Positions 27,365 through 37,664 of a DNA stretch of 64,000 nt are shown here, piece by piece. How positions within the stretch are numbered: the stretch's first letter is position 1; the number at the start of each line of letters is the position of its first letter. This stretch comes from an uncultured Campylobacter sp. (lineage in GTDB: Bacteria; Campylobacterota; Campylobacteria; Campylobacterales; Campylobacteraceae). The stretch lies in assembly GCA_947090385.1 (NCBI GenBank), contig CAMUNZ010000001.1, positions 1-64,000 on the forward strand. Reading direction: 5' to 3'. The translations under genes were made by a program, and so were the position numbers. The notes beneath the pieces are model-generated. The model worked only from the letters and a program-made list of their open reading frames with translations. It made no database searches and was not told the origin of the DNA.

Positions 27365-29731
27365 ATGAAAAAAATGTTATGGTGCGCCCTAATATGTTTG
27401 ATAGGAAATATAACGGCACAAGAAAAAGAATTTAAAAATCAAAACAATGTTATCTTAAAAGATTGGTTCGGTTGGCTAATGTATGATATGTATCGAACAC
27501 ATGAACTCAAACCAGATAAAATAATGAAAGATAACAAAATAATCTTAAAAGATTCAAATATTGTTGCTGCTAGACTACGCATAATACAACCAAACAATAC
27601 ACAAGATGTCAAAACAGCACAAAATAACACTATAGAATTAATAAACTCATCTCTTAATGGATATGAAATTTCTATAGGAAATAATGCAAACAACTTTTTA
27701 AATAATAAAATTATTTTAAATAAAATGAAATTATTAGAAAAAGGCGAATTTGAAAAACAAAATCCACTAGAAGAATCTTCGCAAATAACAGTTCACGGAA
27801 CACCAAAAAATATAACACAAAATTCATTATCAAAAGGAAATATCTTACAAATAAAAGATAGCGACATAAAAAATGCTTATCAAATTTCAACTACAAATGG
27901 ATATTTTGGAGACATTGAAAATAACGAGATTTTGATACAAGACTCAAAAATAGCACCTTTAAAAAACAAAAATCAAACAGTTAATATCAGTACAGTAGTG
28001 ATCGATAAATTCAAGCCAGGATACACAAAAGAATTTATACCAAATCTAAAAAATAATAAAATAAAAATAGAAAATAGCGAATTGTATGGTGTTGAAAATA
28101 TTTCTATGATAATCATGCACGGCGATTTAGAAAATATAGCTTTTCCGATTGGTAAACAAACAAATAATAAAATCGAAATAAAAAATTCTAAAATCGAATT
28201 TTCAAAAAATAAAGGTAATTATGAAAAAATCATAGCTACAGGTTCAAAAACATTATTTGAAAAAGATATTTTTGCAAATGGCGATCCAAATACATCCATC
28301 TCGAAAACAGGTAGCAACAACGAAATCAATATAATAGATTCCGTAATAAAAGAAAAAGATGACGTAAAAGATCAAAAAACTACCATTTTCTCAGATAAAA
28401 TTTTTCTATCAAATAGTGGAATGGGGAAATTTGGTAATACAAGAGTCGCTGGAGATATAAATACCGAGTTATTAGAAACAAGCGGACAAAATATAACAGT
28501 TAGAAATATTGATCATGTACAAAAAATAAATTTTCATTTAGCAGCAAACGAGATAACAGAAAATGGAAAAACTTTTTATCAAACAAATGGAAAAGCACCG
28601 ATTTTAAATACCCAAGATAAAGTAAAAATAGATAGAAAAGAAGTGGAATTACACATCCATGGAAACCCAAATTTCGGAAAAGATCCAAAATTTGATCTTA
28701 TAAAAAATGCTGAAGGCAATAAAGCAAAATCTTTTAAAATTTCAGCTGGAATTGCTTCTGCGTATGATAGCAACAACTTTACAGAAGGTAACGAAAATAA
28801 TACATACTTTGTCAAATTAAAAGGTGAAAATCCACAAGGAAATAAACCTTCAAAACCGCAACCACAAATAAATAGCAAAAAAGGTGATGTTTTTGCTAGT
28901 GTGCAAAGCACAAATTTATTGCAAATTTTACAAACAAACGATGGTATAAATAATAAAATCCTAGATCAAAACTCAAGTTTAAATATTTTCGCATACGTCG
29001 ATAATTTTGTTACAAAATATAAAAATTCCAAAAACAATCTAAAAGGACAAACTTACACAGCAGGAATTGCTTTAAATAACGAAAATTTTGCAACTGGATT
29101 TTTTACACAATATTCATCAGGAAAATTCGATGAAAAATTTAATCAATATTTAATCAACACAAAAGAAAAATTATACGATATCGGAATTCTTTCAAAGATA
29201 AATTTAGATAATTTTTATTTAGACGGTTTTGCAAAAATAGGACAATTGGAAAGCAAAAATAGTTTTGATTTAAATAGTTATCAAATCGCAGATAAATCAA
29301 AGCAATTGTTCTATTCAGTTGGAATTTTTGCTGGACACGATACACAGATTTCAGAAAAAATTTCTTTTGATAATAAAATTGGTTTTTCTCATACATGGCT
29401 AGAATCGGCAAAAATCAAAAATAAAAATGACGTTTTAAATCTAGATTCAATATCTTCAAACAAAGCAGAAATTCAAAATAGCATAAAAGCACAATTTGAT
29501 AAATTTTTTATGTTCGCTAAAACACGATTTGAATATGAATTTTTGGCAAATTCTATAATAAATGAATATAAATCAAAATATACAAAAGATGATTTTAAAG
29601 GCTTTTCTTACGGTGGAAAAATCGGAGTTGGAAAAAATATAGCAAACTCTTTAGTAACTCTTGAAGCAAATTTCTTAGATGGAAAACGTAAAGAAATGGG
29701 TGCTCAAGTAGGATTTATTTATAATTTCTAA
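27365..29731 (+). CDS. autotransporter-like outer-membrane protein (type V secretion)
   Basis: 788 residues after an AAAGGAAATTC SD. Residues 1-19 form a signal peptide (MKKMLWCALICLIGNITAQ). Residues about 50-420 hold repeated units of the type N-N-x-I-x-I-x-[DN]-S-x-[IL], for example NNTIELINSSLNG, NNKIKIENSELYG, NNKIEIKNSKIEF and NNEINIIDSVIKE, which suggest a beta-helix passenger. A Pro/Gln/Lys linker (KPSKPQPQINSKKG) near residue 500 leads to a C-terminal beta-barrel ending in aromatic VGFIYNF. No protease or other catalytic motif is seen, so adhesion is a reasonable guess only. The bidirectional hairpin at 29742 ends it. Confidence 0.78.
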   Translation: MKKMLWCALICLIGNITAQEKEFKNQNNVILKDWFGWLMYDMYRTHELKPDKIMKDNKIILKDSNIVAARLRIIQPNNTQDVKTAQNNTIELINSSLNGYEISIGNNANNFLNNKIILNKMKLLEKGEFEKQNPLEESSQITVHGTPKNITQNSLSKGNILQIKDSDIKNAYQISTTNGYFGDIENNEILIQDSKIAPLKNKNQTVNISTVVIDKFKPGYTKEFIPNLKNNKIKIENSELYGVENISMIIMHGDLENIAFPIGKQTNNKIEIKNSKIEFSKNKGNYEKIIATGSKTLFEKDIFANGDPNTSISKTGSNNEINIIDSVIKEKDDVKDQKTTIFSDKIFLSNSGMGKFGNTRVAGDINTELLETSGQNITVRNIDHVQKINFHLAANEITENGKTFYQTNGKAPILNTQDKVKIDRKEVELHIHGNPNFGKDPKFDLIKNAEGNKAKSFKISAGIASAYDSNNFTEGNENNTYFVKLKGENPQGNKPSKPQPQINSKKGDVFASVQSTNLLQILQTNDGINNKILDQNSSLNIFAYVDNFVTKYKNSKNNLKGQTYTAGIALNNENFATGFFTQYSSGKFDEKFNQYLINTKEKLYDIGILSKINLDNFYLDGFAKIGQLESKNSFDLNSYQIADKSKQLFYSVGIFAGHDTQISEKISFDNKIGFSHTWLESAKIKNKNDVLNLDSISSNKAEIQNSIKAQFDKFFMFAKTRFEYEFLANSIINEYKSKYTKDDFKGFSYGGKIGVGKNIANSLVTLEANFLDGKRKEMGAQVGFIYNF

Positions 29732-29741
29732 TTATACAAAG

Positions 29742-29771
29742 TTATAAAATCGCGATAAAGCGATTTTATAA
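29742..29771. terminator. bidirectional terminator between autotransporter and pyrC
   Basis: TTATAAAATCGC (29742-29753) and GCGATTTTATAA (29760-29771) form a perfect 12-bp stem with a GATAAA loop. It overlaps the pyrC stop codon on the minus strand and lies 10 nt after the autotransporter stop, so it can serve both converging genes. Confidence 0.75.
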
Positions 29772-31061
29772 CTCACAAACTTCTGGAAATCTAAAAACAA
29801 CTTTTCCTTTTTTTATAGTAATTACAGAAGCACCTTTTAATTCTTTGTTGAAAAGTGGAGAATTTTTTGATTTTGATTTATTTATTTTTTCATCGTAAAT
29901 ATATTTTATATCCGGATCGATTATCGTGATATCTGCGATTTTTCCAATCGAAATCTCGCCACGATCGCTTAATTTTAAAATTTTTGCTGGATTTTTACTT
30001 GTTAATTCTACAAATTTTTCTAAAGTTATAGTTTTATCTTCAACTAATTTTAAAGTAAGCGGAATTAATGTTTGAAGCCCTAAAATTCCAAACGGCGCTT
30101 TATCAAATTCTTGAAATTTTTCATCTGTATTGTGTGGGGCGTGATCGGTTACTATTATGTCGGCTGTGCCATCTTGCAAGGCAAGTTTTACAGCCTCCAC
30201 ATCGCTTTTTGTGCGAAGTGGTGGCGACATTTTGAAATTTGTATCATAATTTATAAGTTCATCTTCGCTAAAAGTAAAATGGTGAGGCGTTACTTCGCAA
30301 GTTACATTTAATCCTTGATTTTTTGCATCTTTTATCATTTTTAAAGCATAAGCGCTACTAACATGAGCTAAATGTATATGTCCGCCAGTTAGTTTTGAAA
30401 GCAAGATGTCTCTTGAAATCATTATCTCTTCTTGTTCGCGCGGCATTCCTTTTATGCCGATTTTTGCAGAAATTTTACCTTCATTCATATGCCCACCACA
30501 ACTTAAAGAGCAATCTTGTGAATGATTGATTATAAAACTATTGTGAAATTTCGCATATTCAAGCGCAGTTCTCATCACTTCGCTACTAACTACTGGCAAA
30601 CCATCATCGCTAAAAGCACAAGCCCCGGCTTCAACCATATCACCGATTTCAACGACACTTTTTCCGTCCATTGATTTGCTAATCGCGCCGATCGGCAAAA
30701 GGTCGATTAAGCCGATGTTTTTTGCTTTTATAATCATATCTCTTGTAATTGTAGCATTGTCGTTTATGGGATTTGTATTTGCCATACAGCAAGCAGTTGT
30801 AACACCGCCAGCTACGGCTGAACGCGATCCACTTTTTATATCGTCTTTGTATTCAAAACCTGGATCTCGAAAATGCACATGCATATCGATAAGCCCAGGG
30901 ACGACAAATTTGCCATTTGCATCGATTATTTCATCGAAATTTTCATTTAAATTTTCATTTAAATCCGAAATTTTAGCAATCAAATCATCTTTTATAACAA
31001 CATTTGCTTTTTTCGATCCATTATAATTTACAACCAAACCATTTTTTATTAAAATTTTCAT
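29766..31061 (-). CDS. pyrC: dihydroorotase
   Basis: 431 residues, the longer class I type. It closes carbamoyl-aspartate to dihydroorotate in pyrimidine synthesis. 'VVPGLIDMHVHFRDPGFEYK' gives the metal-binding His-x-His, 'GGVTTACCMANTNP' follows, then 'FIINHSQDCSLS', 'IHLAHVSSAYAL' and 'IIVTDHAPHN' with later metal and catalytic residues. Its start overlaps pyrB by 4 nt, so the two are one transcript. Active and inactive PyrC forms exist in this class; all expected His and Asp are present. Confidence 0.9.
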   Translation of the reverse strand: MKILIKNGLVVNYNGSKKANVVIKDDLIAKISDLNENLNENFDEIIDANGKFVVPGLIDMHVHFRDPGFEYKDDIKSGSRSAVAGGVTTACCMANTNPINDNATITRDMIIKAKNIGLIDLLPIGAISKSMDGKSVVEIGDMVEAGACAFSDDGLPVVSSEVMRTALEYAKFHNSFIINHSQDCSLSCGGHMNEGKISAKIGIKGMPREQEEIMISRDILLSKLTGGHIHLAHVSSAYALKMIKDAKNQGLNVTCEVTPHHFTFSEDELINYDTNFKMSPPLRTKSDVEAVKLALQDGTADIIVTDHAPHNTDEKFQEFDKAPFGILGLQTLIPLTLKLVEDKTITLEKFVELTSKNPAKILKLSDRGEISIGKIADITIIDPDIKYIYDEKINKSKSKNSPLFNKELKGASVITIKKGKVVFRFPEVCEL

Positions 31062-31990
31062 TTTGTTTCCTTATTTCTTGCTAAAATTTTTAAAACCGCT
31101 GCTCGCACAGCCACACCGCTTTCTACTTGATTTAAAATAAAAGATATATTTTTATCATCAGCTACGTCTGAGTTCATCTCAACGCCTCTATTAATCGGGC
31201 CAGGATGCATTATCATAACTCCATTTTTTGCAAGTTTTAATCTTTGTCTTGAAAGTCCAAAATATTTACAATATTCTCTAACGCTTGGAAAAGCAACCTC
31301 GCCGTTTTGTCTTTCAAGCTGAATTCTAAGCATTATTAACACATCGCTATCGCTTACTGCCTCTTCCATACTTTTGCAAATTTCACATCCAAAAACTTCC
31401 ATTCCTCTCATCATCATAGGAGGACCAAAAAGCCTAACTTTAATCCCCATTTTTTTCATCACATAGATATCAGATCTTGCGACTCTACTATGCAAAATAT
31501 CGCCGATAATAGTAACCACAAGCCCATCAAAGCTTTTTTTGTTTTCATAAATTGTAAAAAGATCAAGAAGCGCTTGAGTTGGATGCTCGTTTTGTCCGTC
31601 CCCAGCATTTACCACACAAACATCGGTATTTTCTGCGACAAATTTCGCAGCACCAGAGCAATAATGACGAAGCACAAAAATATCAGTTTGCATCGCTCTT
31701 ATATTTGCTATCGTGTCAGTTAAAGTTTCGCCCTTTTTTGTGCTTGAATTTGCCGCTATGAAATTTATAGCATCAGTGCCCAATCTTTTTGCTGCGATTT
31801 CAAAAGAAGTCCTCGTTCTAGTTGAGTTTTCAAAAAACGTATTTACTATCGTGCGACCTGATAAAATGGGCTCTTTTTTATCGGCTTGTTTGTTTAAGTT
31901 TTTAAAAAACTCGGCCTCTGTGAGAAATTCGAAAATTTCATCTTTACTTAAATTTTCCGTGCTGATTAAATCTTTGCAAGAATAAGACAT
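31058..31990 (-). CDS. pyrB: aspartate carbamoyltransferase catalytic subunit
   Basis: 310 residues. It joins carbamoyl phosphate and aspartate, the committed step of pyrimidine synthesis. 'FFENSTRTRTSFEIAAKRLG' binds the phosphate, 'VLRHYCSGAAKFVAE' and 'NAGDGQNEHPTQALLDLFTI' line the active site and 'MIMHPGPINRGVEM' is the C-terminal signature. No regulatory subunit gene pyrI is nearby. It heads the pyrB-pyrC pair. Its N-terminus has no convincing SD beyond AAAGGCGG upstream. Confidence 0.94.
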   Translation of the reverse strand: MSYSCKDLISTENLSKDEIFEFLTEAEFFKNLNKQADKKEPILSGRTIVNTFFENSTRTRTSFEIAAKRLGTDAINFIAANSSTKKGETLTDTIANIRAMQTDIFVLRHYCSGAAKFVAENTDVCVVNAGDGQNEHPTQALLDLFTIYENKKSFDGLVVTIIGDILHSRVARSDIYVMKKMGIKVRLFGPPMMMRGMEVFGCEICKSMEEAVSDSDVLIMLRIQLERQNGEVAFPSVREYCKYFGLSRQRLKLAKNGVMIMHPGPINRGVEMNSDVADDKNISFILNQVESGVAVRAAVLKILARNKETK

Positions 31991-32058
31991 TTGACCGCCT
32001 TTTTTAAAGAAATTTTGTAATTCTATAAAAAAAATGCTTTTTAGAAATTAAAATTGAA

Positions 32059-32796
32059 CTATTTATGAAACTCAAACATATTTAAAAATTTCTTAGCTCG
32101 GTCGGTTTTTGGATTTGTAAAAAACTCTTCTGGTGTTGAAATTTCTATGATTTCTCCAGCGTCCATAAAGATGATTTTATCCGCTACAGCCCTTGCAAAA
32201 GCCATTTCGTGCGTTACAATTAGCATAGTTCTTCCCTCTTTTGCCAAATTTAGCATAACATCTAAAACTTCACGCACGATTTCAGGATCAAGTGCGGCTG
32301 TAACTTCATCAAAAAGCATAATTTCAGGGTTCATACAAAGACTTCTAACGATTGCAATTCGTTGTTTTTGTCCGCCGCTTAGTTCTTTTGGAAAAGCGTT
32401 TATTTTATGTAAAAGTCCAACTTTTTCAAGCCAAAATTTAGCTTCATCTGTAGCGTCTTGTTTTGTGCGTTTTTGCACTTTTGTAGGTCCTAAAATAACA
32501 TTTTGCAAAACATTTAAATGATCAAAAAGTTCATAGCTTTGAAAAACCATACCGACTTTTTGACGAATTTCTCGCCATGATTTAAAGTTTTTATCTATTT
32601 TGGTGCCTAGAATTTCCATCGTGCCGTTTTGTATCTCTTCAAGTCCATTAATACATCTTAAAGTTGTGCTTTTGCCACATCCAGAAGGTCCTAAGATAAC
32701 AACAACTTCGCCTTTATTTACGCCAAAACTAATGCCTTTTAATGCGTGGTTATCGCCGTAGTATTTATCTATATTATCAAGTTTTAAAATTTCCAT
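32059..32796 (-). CDS. amino-acid ABC transporter ATP-binding protein
   Basis: 245 residues of the GlnQ/HisP polar amino-acid type. Walker [11 protein letters not shown]-loop '[19 protein letters not shown]', signature '[11 protein letters not shown]' and Walker B '[14 protein letters not shown]' are all present. It should power the two permeases encoded at 35855-37163, but a restriction-modification gene separates it from them. The order permease, permease, ATPase matches C. jejuni Cj0467-Cj0469. The ATG lies 2 nt after the stop of the inserted gene. Confidence 0.92.
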   Translation of the reverse strand: MEILKLDNIDKYYGDNHALKGISFGVNKGEVVVILGPSGCGKSTTLRCINGLEEIQNGTMEILGTKIDKNFKSWREIRQKVGMVFQSYELFDHLNVLQNVILGPTKVQKRTKQDATDEAKFWLEKVGLLHKINAFPKELSGGQKQRIAIVRSLCMNPEIMLFDEVTAALDPEIVREVLDVMLNLAKEGRTMLIVTHEMAFARAVADKIIFMDAGEIIEISTPEEFFTNPKTDRAKKFLNMFEFHK

Positions 32797-32798
32797 TT

Positions 32799-35700
32799 TT
32801 ATCTCATTTCATTTTCTATAAATTTAATCTCATCATCACTTAAATCAAAAAGTTTATAAACTAAATCATCAGCATTTTTATCAAGTTTTGAAATTTCGCT
32901 TTGTAAATTTAAAACTTCATTTTTATCATGCATAAAAATTCTCTCCCATTGATTTTTGAAATTTCGCTCATCAAGTTTATCTTTAAATTTAAGTTTTAAG
33001 GCTTTTGTAAATTCATCTATAAACTCATCAAATTCTAAAAGTTCAAAATTTTCAAGAGTTTTTGATAATTTGTCTAGTTTTAACTCAGTTAAAAAAGCAT
33101 TTTTTGTAGTTTTTAAATTTTCATTTAAATTTAAAAGTTCATTTGCCAAATTTTCAAATTCACTCATTTTATCAGCTGGAATTTGTGGAATAGGGAGTCT
33201 TTCTAAATTATTAGTTTTTAGTTCGCCATTAATTCCACCACCCATATAAAAACTTTTCAAAGAAAAATATATGAGTTTTGAATTTAAAAGTAAATTTACA
33301 TATTTTAAAATTTGAGTTTTTGCTGTTATTATATTTCCAGGTGCTACAACATAAAAATTATCATTTGTATATGTAAATCTTGGCTCTGTTGCCATAATGC
33401 ACGGATAAACTATTTTATCTTTTTCAAATTCTTTATAATATGCAATACTATCTTGTGTTTCAAACCATTTATTAGATGTTTTTTTTCTACAACCTTTTTC
33501 ACCACTTTGTTTAAGTCTTGGCATAAAGTTCATTAAAAATTTTTTTAATGAAGGATAGTTTTCTATATCCAAATTTAAGGCTGGAAATGTGCAAATCAGC
33601 CACAAATTCGCCCATTCATAACTATATCTTTTTATATCTCGTCCTCTTAAAATCGGCTTTATTAAATTTGATGTTTTTTCTTTTTCATCTAAATTTTGGC
33701 AGCTGTTTAGTAGTTCATCGCGGGTTTTTGTATCGATTATAAAAGCTTCATTTAATCCAGTTAAAACTCCTCTATAAATTTGTATATCCCAACTTTTAAG
33801 AGGAGTTCCTTTTTTTTCAAGTTTTGATTTTATGGAAATTTCAGTATTGTTTAAAAAAGAAAAAGTTGTTTTATCAAGTGAGCTTTGTAAGATAGAGTTT
33901 GGCTTTTCATCTAAATTTGTGCTAAATTTAAATTCATTATTTTGATTAATTTCTTTTTTAAAAACAGTTATAGCGCTATCAACAGTGGCATCTTCAAAAA
34001 TTTTAATTTCGTTAAAATCAACTATGTTTTTAAAGCTTGTATTTTTTAGTAAAAACTCACGCAAATTTTCACCATATTTTGCACGAAAGAATTTATTAGA
34101 ACAGATAAATCCTAAATATCCACTTTCTCTTAAATTTTTTATACCAAGTTCATAAAAATAAGCATATAAATCAGCAGTGCCATTATAAATTTCATAAATT
34201 TTTTCTAAAAAAGGTTTTTGCTCTTTTATGCGTTCTTGCCTAACATAAGGTGGATTTCCAATAACTGCGTCGAATTTAATATCTTTAAATGGAAAATCTA
34301 AAAGCGAGTTTGCGGTTTTTATGTTGTTACTTAAATTTGTAAGTTTTCTACCTTTTTTGGCTGTTTTTAACCATAAAGAAAGTTTTGCGATTTCGGTTGC
34401 GTTTTCGTTTATATCAACGCCATAAAGGTTGTTTTCTAAGATAGAAATTTCAACATCAAAAAGCCCAAGCGCATCGCCGTCAAACTCACGCCTTAAATCA
34501 TCGCAAAATTTATGCTCATTTATTAAAAAATTCATCGCTTCGTTTAAAAATGCTCCACTTCCACAAGCTGGATCTAAAATCTTTAAACTTAGCAAAAAGT
34601 CTTTATAAGCGTAAATTTTATCTAAATTTTCCTTGTCTTTTTTGGTAAGTCTGTTTTGATTTTTAGGTGGCGTGATATCACGCAAAATTTCTTTTTTGTC
34701 TTTGCAAATCTCACCTAATGTTTTAGAAACGATAAATTTAGTAATAAACTCAGGAGTGTAAAAAATGCCATCTTTTTTTCTTTGGGATTTGGTTTTATCA
34801 AAACTATCACCGCCAATGTTTGCGGTGATCTCTTCTAAGTCATTTAAGCTTTGCTCGAAAATATGACCTAAAATATTTACGCTAACTTCGCTTGCAAAAT
34901 CATACTCGCTTAATTTACTCGCATTTAGGGCGAAATCATCTATTTTTAAATTATCAAGTTTTTCATCAGTAGCAAAAAGTCCGCCGTTATAGCCTTCAAT
35001 GCTTAGTTTTTCATCGCCTTGATTTATGGCGTTAAAGTAGATTTTATACATTTCATAAAGGCTGAAATTTGTATATTTTTGGTTTTTAAAGTCTTCTTCG
35101 ATGGTTTTTATCGTGTTTGGTTTCAAAAGTGTTTTATCTTCTGCAAATAAAATAAAAATAATCCTATCGCAAAGTTTTGCAGTGTAAGATAAAAGCTCAT
35201 TTTTACTGATGTTTGGGTTGTTTTTTATTAAATTTTCAAATAAATTTGATCTAAAATCTGAGTAATCGTTATAAAATTTCTTAGAAATTTCGGTTTGGAA
35301 ATTCAGGGATTGCTCTTTTAAAAGTAAGGGAGTATTATTTTTAATGCTGTTAAAATTTAATAATAAATAAAACTTTTTAAATTCCGTAAAATTTAAATCA
35401 AAAAGATTAAACTCTACAAATTCTATCTTTTTATCTATGTAAAATCTTAATTTTTCAAAATTTGAAATGATGATATAGCGAGAATTTGCGTGAGAGTTGT
35501 GATAATTAAAAGCTTGATTTTCAACTTTACTTAAATCTTTTGTCGTTGTATCTTTTAACTCTATAATGCCCACAACTTCGCCATTTACGATGATGACACC
35601 GTCTGCTTTTTTAGCGTCAGTTTCGTTTTTCATCTCTCTTTTTAGGTTGAAATTTTCAGGATTTGTCGTATCAAGCGTGTAACCTAAGCAGTTTTCAAAA

Positions 35701-35855
35701 ACATCTTTTAAAAATCCATCTTGATAAACTTCTTCTTTGAAAGTTTTGATAGCGTCTTTTTTTGCGGTGTATTTTTGAAACTCGTTATAAGCTTTTAAAA
35801 GTGCGTTTTCGTCTAAGTTTTGGCTAAATTCTTTGATGATTTTTGGTAAAAACAT
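32799..35855 (-). CDS. type IIG restriction-modification enzyme inserted in an ABC operon
   Basis: 1018 residues from ATG 35855, chosen because AGGTGGAG precedes it and the start overlaps the permease stop as TAATG. Near residue 75-100 '[18 protein letters not shown]' gives an Asp...Glu-x-Lys nuclease site. In the middle are the adenine-methylase motifs '[17 protein letters not shown]', '[19 protein letters not shown]' and '[16 protein letters not shown]'. The last third, with '[20 protein letters not shown]' and '[11 protein letters not shown]', looks like a TaqI/HsdS-type recognition domain. One polypeptide thus cuts and methylates DNA. The frame is intact; the target site is not predictable. 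Confidence 0.85.
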   Translation of the reverse strand: MFLPKIIKEFSQNLDENALLKAYNEFQKYTAKKDAIKTFKEEVYQDGFLKDVFENCLGYTLDTTNPENFNLKREMKNETDAKKADGVIIVNGEVVGIIELKDTTTKDLSKVENQAFNYHNSHANSRYIIISNFEKLRFYIDKKIEFVEFNLFDLNFTEFKKFYLLLNFNSIKNNTPLLLKEQSLNFQTEISKKFYNDYSDFRSNLFENLIKNNPNISKNELLSYTAKLCDRIIFILFAEDKTLLKPNTIKTIEEDFKNQKYTNFSLYEMYKIYFNAINQGDEKLSIEGYNGGLFATDEKLDNLKIDDFALNASKLSEYDFASEVSVNILGHIFEQSLNDLEEITANIGGDSFDKTKSQRKKDGIFYTPEFITKFIVSKTLGEICKDKKEILRDITPPKNQNRLTKKDKENLDKIYAYKDFLLSLKILDPACGSGAFLNEAMNFLINEHKFCDDLRREFDGDALGLFDVEISILENNLYGVDINENATEIAKLSLWLKTAKKGRKLTNLSNNIKTANSLLDFPFKDIKFDAVIGNPPYVRQERIKEQKPFLEKIYEIYNGTADLYAYFYELGIKNLRESGYLGFICSNKFFRAKYGENLREFLLKNTSFKNIVDFNEIKIFEDATVDSAITVFKKEINQNNEFKFSTNLDEKPNSILQSSLDKTTFSFLNNTEISIKSKLEKKGTPLKSWDIQIYRGVLTGLNEAFIIDTKTRDELLNSCQNLDEKEKTSNLIKPILRGRDIKRYSYEWANLWLICTFPALNLDIENYPSLKKFLMNFMPRLKQSGEKGCRKKTSNKWFETQDSIAYYKEFEKDKIVYPCIMATEPRFTYTNDNFYVVAPGNIITAKTQILKYVNLLLNSKLIYFSLKSFYMGGGINGELKTNNLERLPIPQIPADKMSEFENLANELLNLNENLKTTKNAFLTELKLDKLSKTLENFELLEFDEFIDEFTKALKLKFKDKLDERNFKNQWERIFMHDKNEVLNLQSEISKLDKNADDLVYKLFDLSDDEIKFIENEMR

Positions 35856-36523
35856 TAACTCCACCTGTTTTCTAAAATTTTTGATAGTTTTGATACTGGA
35901 TAGCAAATCGCAAAATACAAGAAAAATATAAAGGAATAAATTATAAAAGGCGCCATATTATTTGAAAATAATGAATTTTCTATGATTTGTTGGCCGACTT
36001 TTACGATTTCTACAACGCCGATTAAAACGACGATTGATGTAGTTTTTATCATCCTGCTTAATAAATTTATCACGGAAGGCACAAGTCTTCTTGTAGCAAG
36101 TGGAATAATGATATAAAAATAAATTTGCGTTTTTTTAAGTCCTAGCGATAAACTTGCTTCAAATTGATATTTTGGTATGCTTAAAATCGCGCTTCGCACT
36201 AAATCCATCATCTCAAAAACTCCCCAAATGCTAAAAACTATAATCGAAGCAGAAATTGCGTTTAAATGAATATCTAAAATTTTACTAAGTCCAAAATAAA
36301 CTAAAAAAAGCCAAACAAGTTGTGGCATAACTCGCACGATTTCAAGACAAATTTTTAAAATAAAATAGATAAATTTATTTTTTAAACTCATTAAAACGCC
36401 AAGAAATAAGCCACCGATTAAAGATATCGCAATCGCTATAAAAGAAATTTCTAAACTTACAAAAAGCCCATTCATCAAACGAGCGAAATTTTCACCTTCA
36501 AAAATCAAATTAAGCATTTGCAT
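35855..36523 (-). CDS. amino-acid ABC transporter permease
   Basis: 222 residues of the HisM/GlnP family with about five membrane helices. The EAA loop, which contacts the ATPase, is 'YQFEASLSLGLKKTQIYFYI', and it is followed by 'IIPLATRRLVPSVINL'. It overlaps the upstream permease by 14 nt, has AAGG before its ATG and shares its stop with the next start (TAATG). It matches Cj0468 in order and type. The binding protein is absent from the operon and is probably CjaA (18328-19119). Confidence 0.9.
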   Translation of the reverse strand: MQMLNLIFEGENFARLMNGLFVSLEISFIAIAISLIGGLFLGVLMSLKNKFIYFILKICLEIVRVMPQLVWLFLVYFGLSKILDIHLNAISASIIVFSIWGVFEMMDLVRSAILSIPKYQFEASLSLGLKKTQIYFYIIIPLATRRLVPSVINLLSRMIKTTSIVVLIGVVEIVKVGQQIIENSLFSNNMAPFIIYSFIFFLYFAICYPVSKLSKILENRWS

Positions 36524-37163
36524 AATTTAACCTTTTTTCTAAAAAAGTTAAAAACAAAGATATCGGTAAAATTATAATCAAATACGAAACGACAAGCATA
36601 AACAAAGCCTCGTTTGTCATATAATAAAGCCCCATAATATCTTTTGTAACATAAACTAAATCAGCTAAAGCAACTATGCTTACAATCGAAGTTTCTTTCA
36701 ATAAAAAAATTATATTTGCAGATATTGAAGCAAGCGAAATTCTTAAAATTTGCGGAAGCAAAATATAAAAAATCAGTTGATTTTGACTAAATCCAAGCGA
36801 AAGAGCGGATTGGATTTGTGCTTTTTTGATCGCTTCAAATCCGCTTCTAAAACTTTCACTCATATAACTTCCACCTAAAAATGCAAGACCGATTACGGCA
36901 CATTCAAAACTTTCAAGCGAAATTCCGATTTTTGGCAAACCAAAATATAAAAAAAATAGTTGTATTAAAAGCGGAGTATTTCTCGAAATTTCAACATAAA
37001 TATCACAAATTTTTGCTAAAAATTTGATTTTAAAAATTTTCACCCAAAGTATAAAAAATCCAATTATCAAGCTAAATAAAATTCCTAAAAACGCAAGTTT
37101 TAATGTCAAAATTCCAGCTTTTATATACAAAGGATAAAATTCGTTTATAAACTCAAAATCCAT
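36510..37163 (-). CDS. amino-acid ABC transporter permease
   Basis: 217 residues, five or so membrane helices, HisQ/GlnP family. 'YVEISRNTPLLIQLFFLYFG' is the typical N-terminal signature and 'KKAQIQSALSLGFSQNQLIF' the EAA loop that docks on the ATPase. It is first in the minus-strand operon permease-permease-RM-ATPase, divergent from the cytochrome gene at 37271. It corresponds to Cj0467. A cysteine or other polar amino acid is the likely cargo if CjaA is its partner. Confidence 0.9.
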   Translation of the reverse strand: MDFEFINEFYPLYIKAGILTLKLAFLGILFSLIIGFFILWVKIFKIKFLAKICDIYVEISRNTPLLIQLFFLYFGLPKIGISLESFECAVIGLAFLGGSYMSESFRSGFEAIKKAQIQSALSLGFSQNQLIFYILLPQILRISLASISANIIFLLKETSIVSIVALADLVYVTKDIMGLYYMTNEALFMLVVSYLIIILPISLFLTFLEKRLNYANA

Positions 37164-37270
37164 AACCTTCCTCGAAAAAATTGACTATTTTAACTTTTAA
37201 TTCTTAAAAAATTCAAAATGGATTATATTTTTTTTGATAATATTGCGGAATTTTTAATTGGAGTTGTTAG

Positions 37271-37663
37271 ATGAAAAAAATTACATTATTTGTAACTATT
37301 TTTTTTATTTTGTTGGGCTGTGAAGATGAAAAGATAAAAAACGAAACAAAACAAGAAACAAAAATAGAACAAAATATTACACAAAAAAATCTGCAAATTT
37401 CGCAAATAAAAGAGGATTTTGATGCAAAATATATTTACAATATAAAATGCAAAGTTTGCCACGGCACGGACGCAAAAACATTAGCACTTGGAAAAAGTAG
37501 AGTTTTAGCAAATTTGAGCGAAAATGAAATTATTTTATCTTTAATCGGATATCAAAATGGCACTTATGGCGGCGATTTAAAAGCCACGATGAAGCCGATG
37601 GTAAAAAATTTAAGCATCGACGATATAAAAGAGCTGGCAAAATTTATAAAAAGTTTGAATTAA
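37271..37663 (+). CDS. c-type cytochrome lipoprotein
   Basis: 130 residues. The signal peptide ends in the lipobox LLGC at about residues 14-17, followed by a Lys/Glu/Gln-rich tether to about residue 52. The heme site 'CKVCHG' begins near residue 60, and 'MKPMV' in the C-terminal part supplies the sixth-ligand Met. It is a small mono-heme cytochrome anchored in a membrane facing the periplasm. It is a clear paralog of the unanchored cytochrome at 52920-53213. nadK starts 1 nt after its stop. Confidence 0.85.
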   Translation: MKKITLFVTIFFILLGCEDEKIKNETKQETKIEQNITQKNLQISQIKEDFDAKYIYNIKCKVCHGTDAKTLALGKSRVLANLSENEIILSLIGYQNGTYGGDLKATMKPMVKNLSIDDIKELAKFIKSLN

Positions 37664-37664
37664 A

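Noticed and set aside
30940..30966. Short direct repeat (TTTTCATTTAAA twice) in pyrC
   Set aside because: Two copies only, in frame, giving LNENLNEN in a variable loop; no sign of a mobile or regulatory element.
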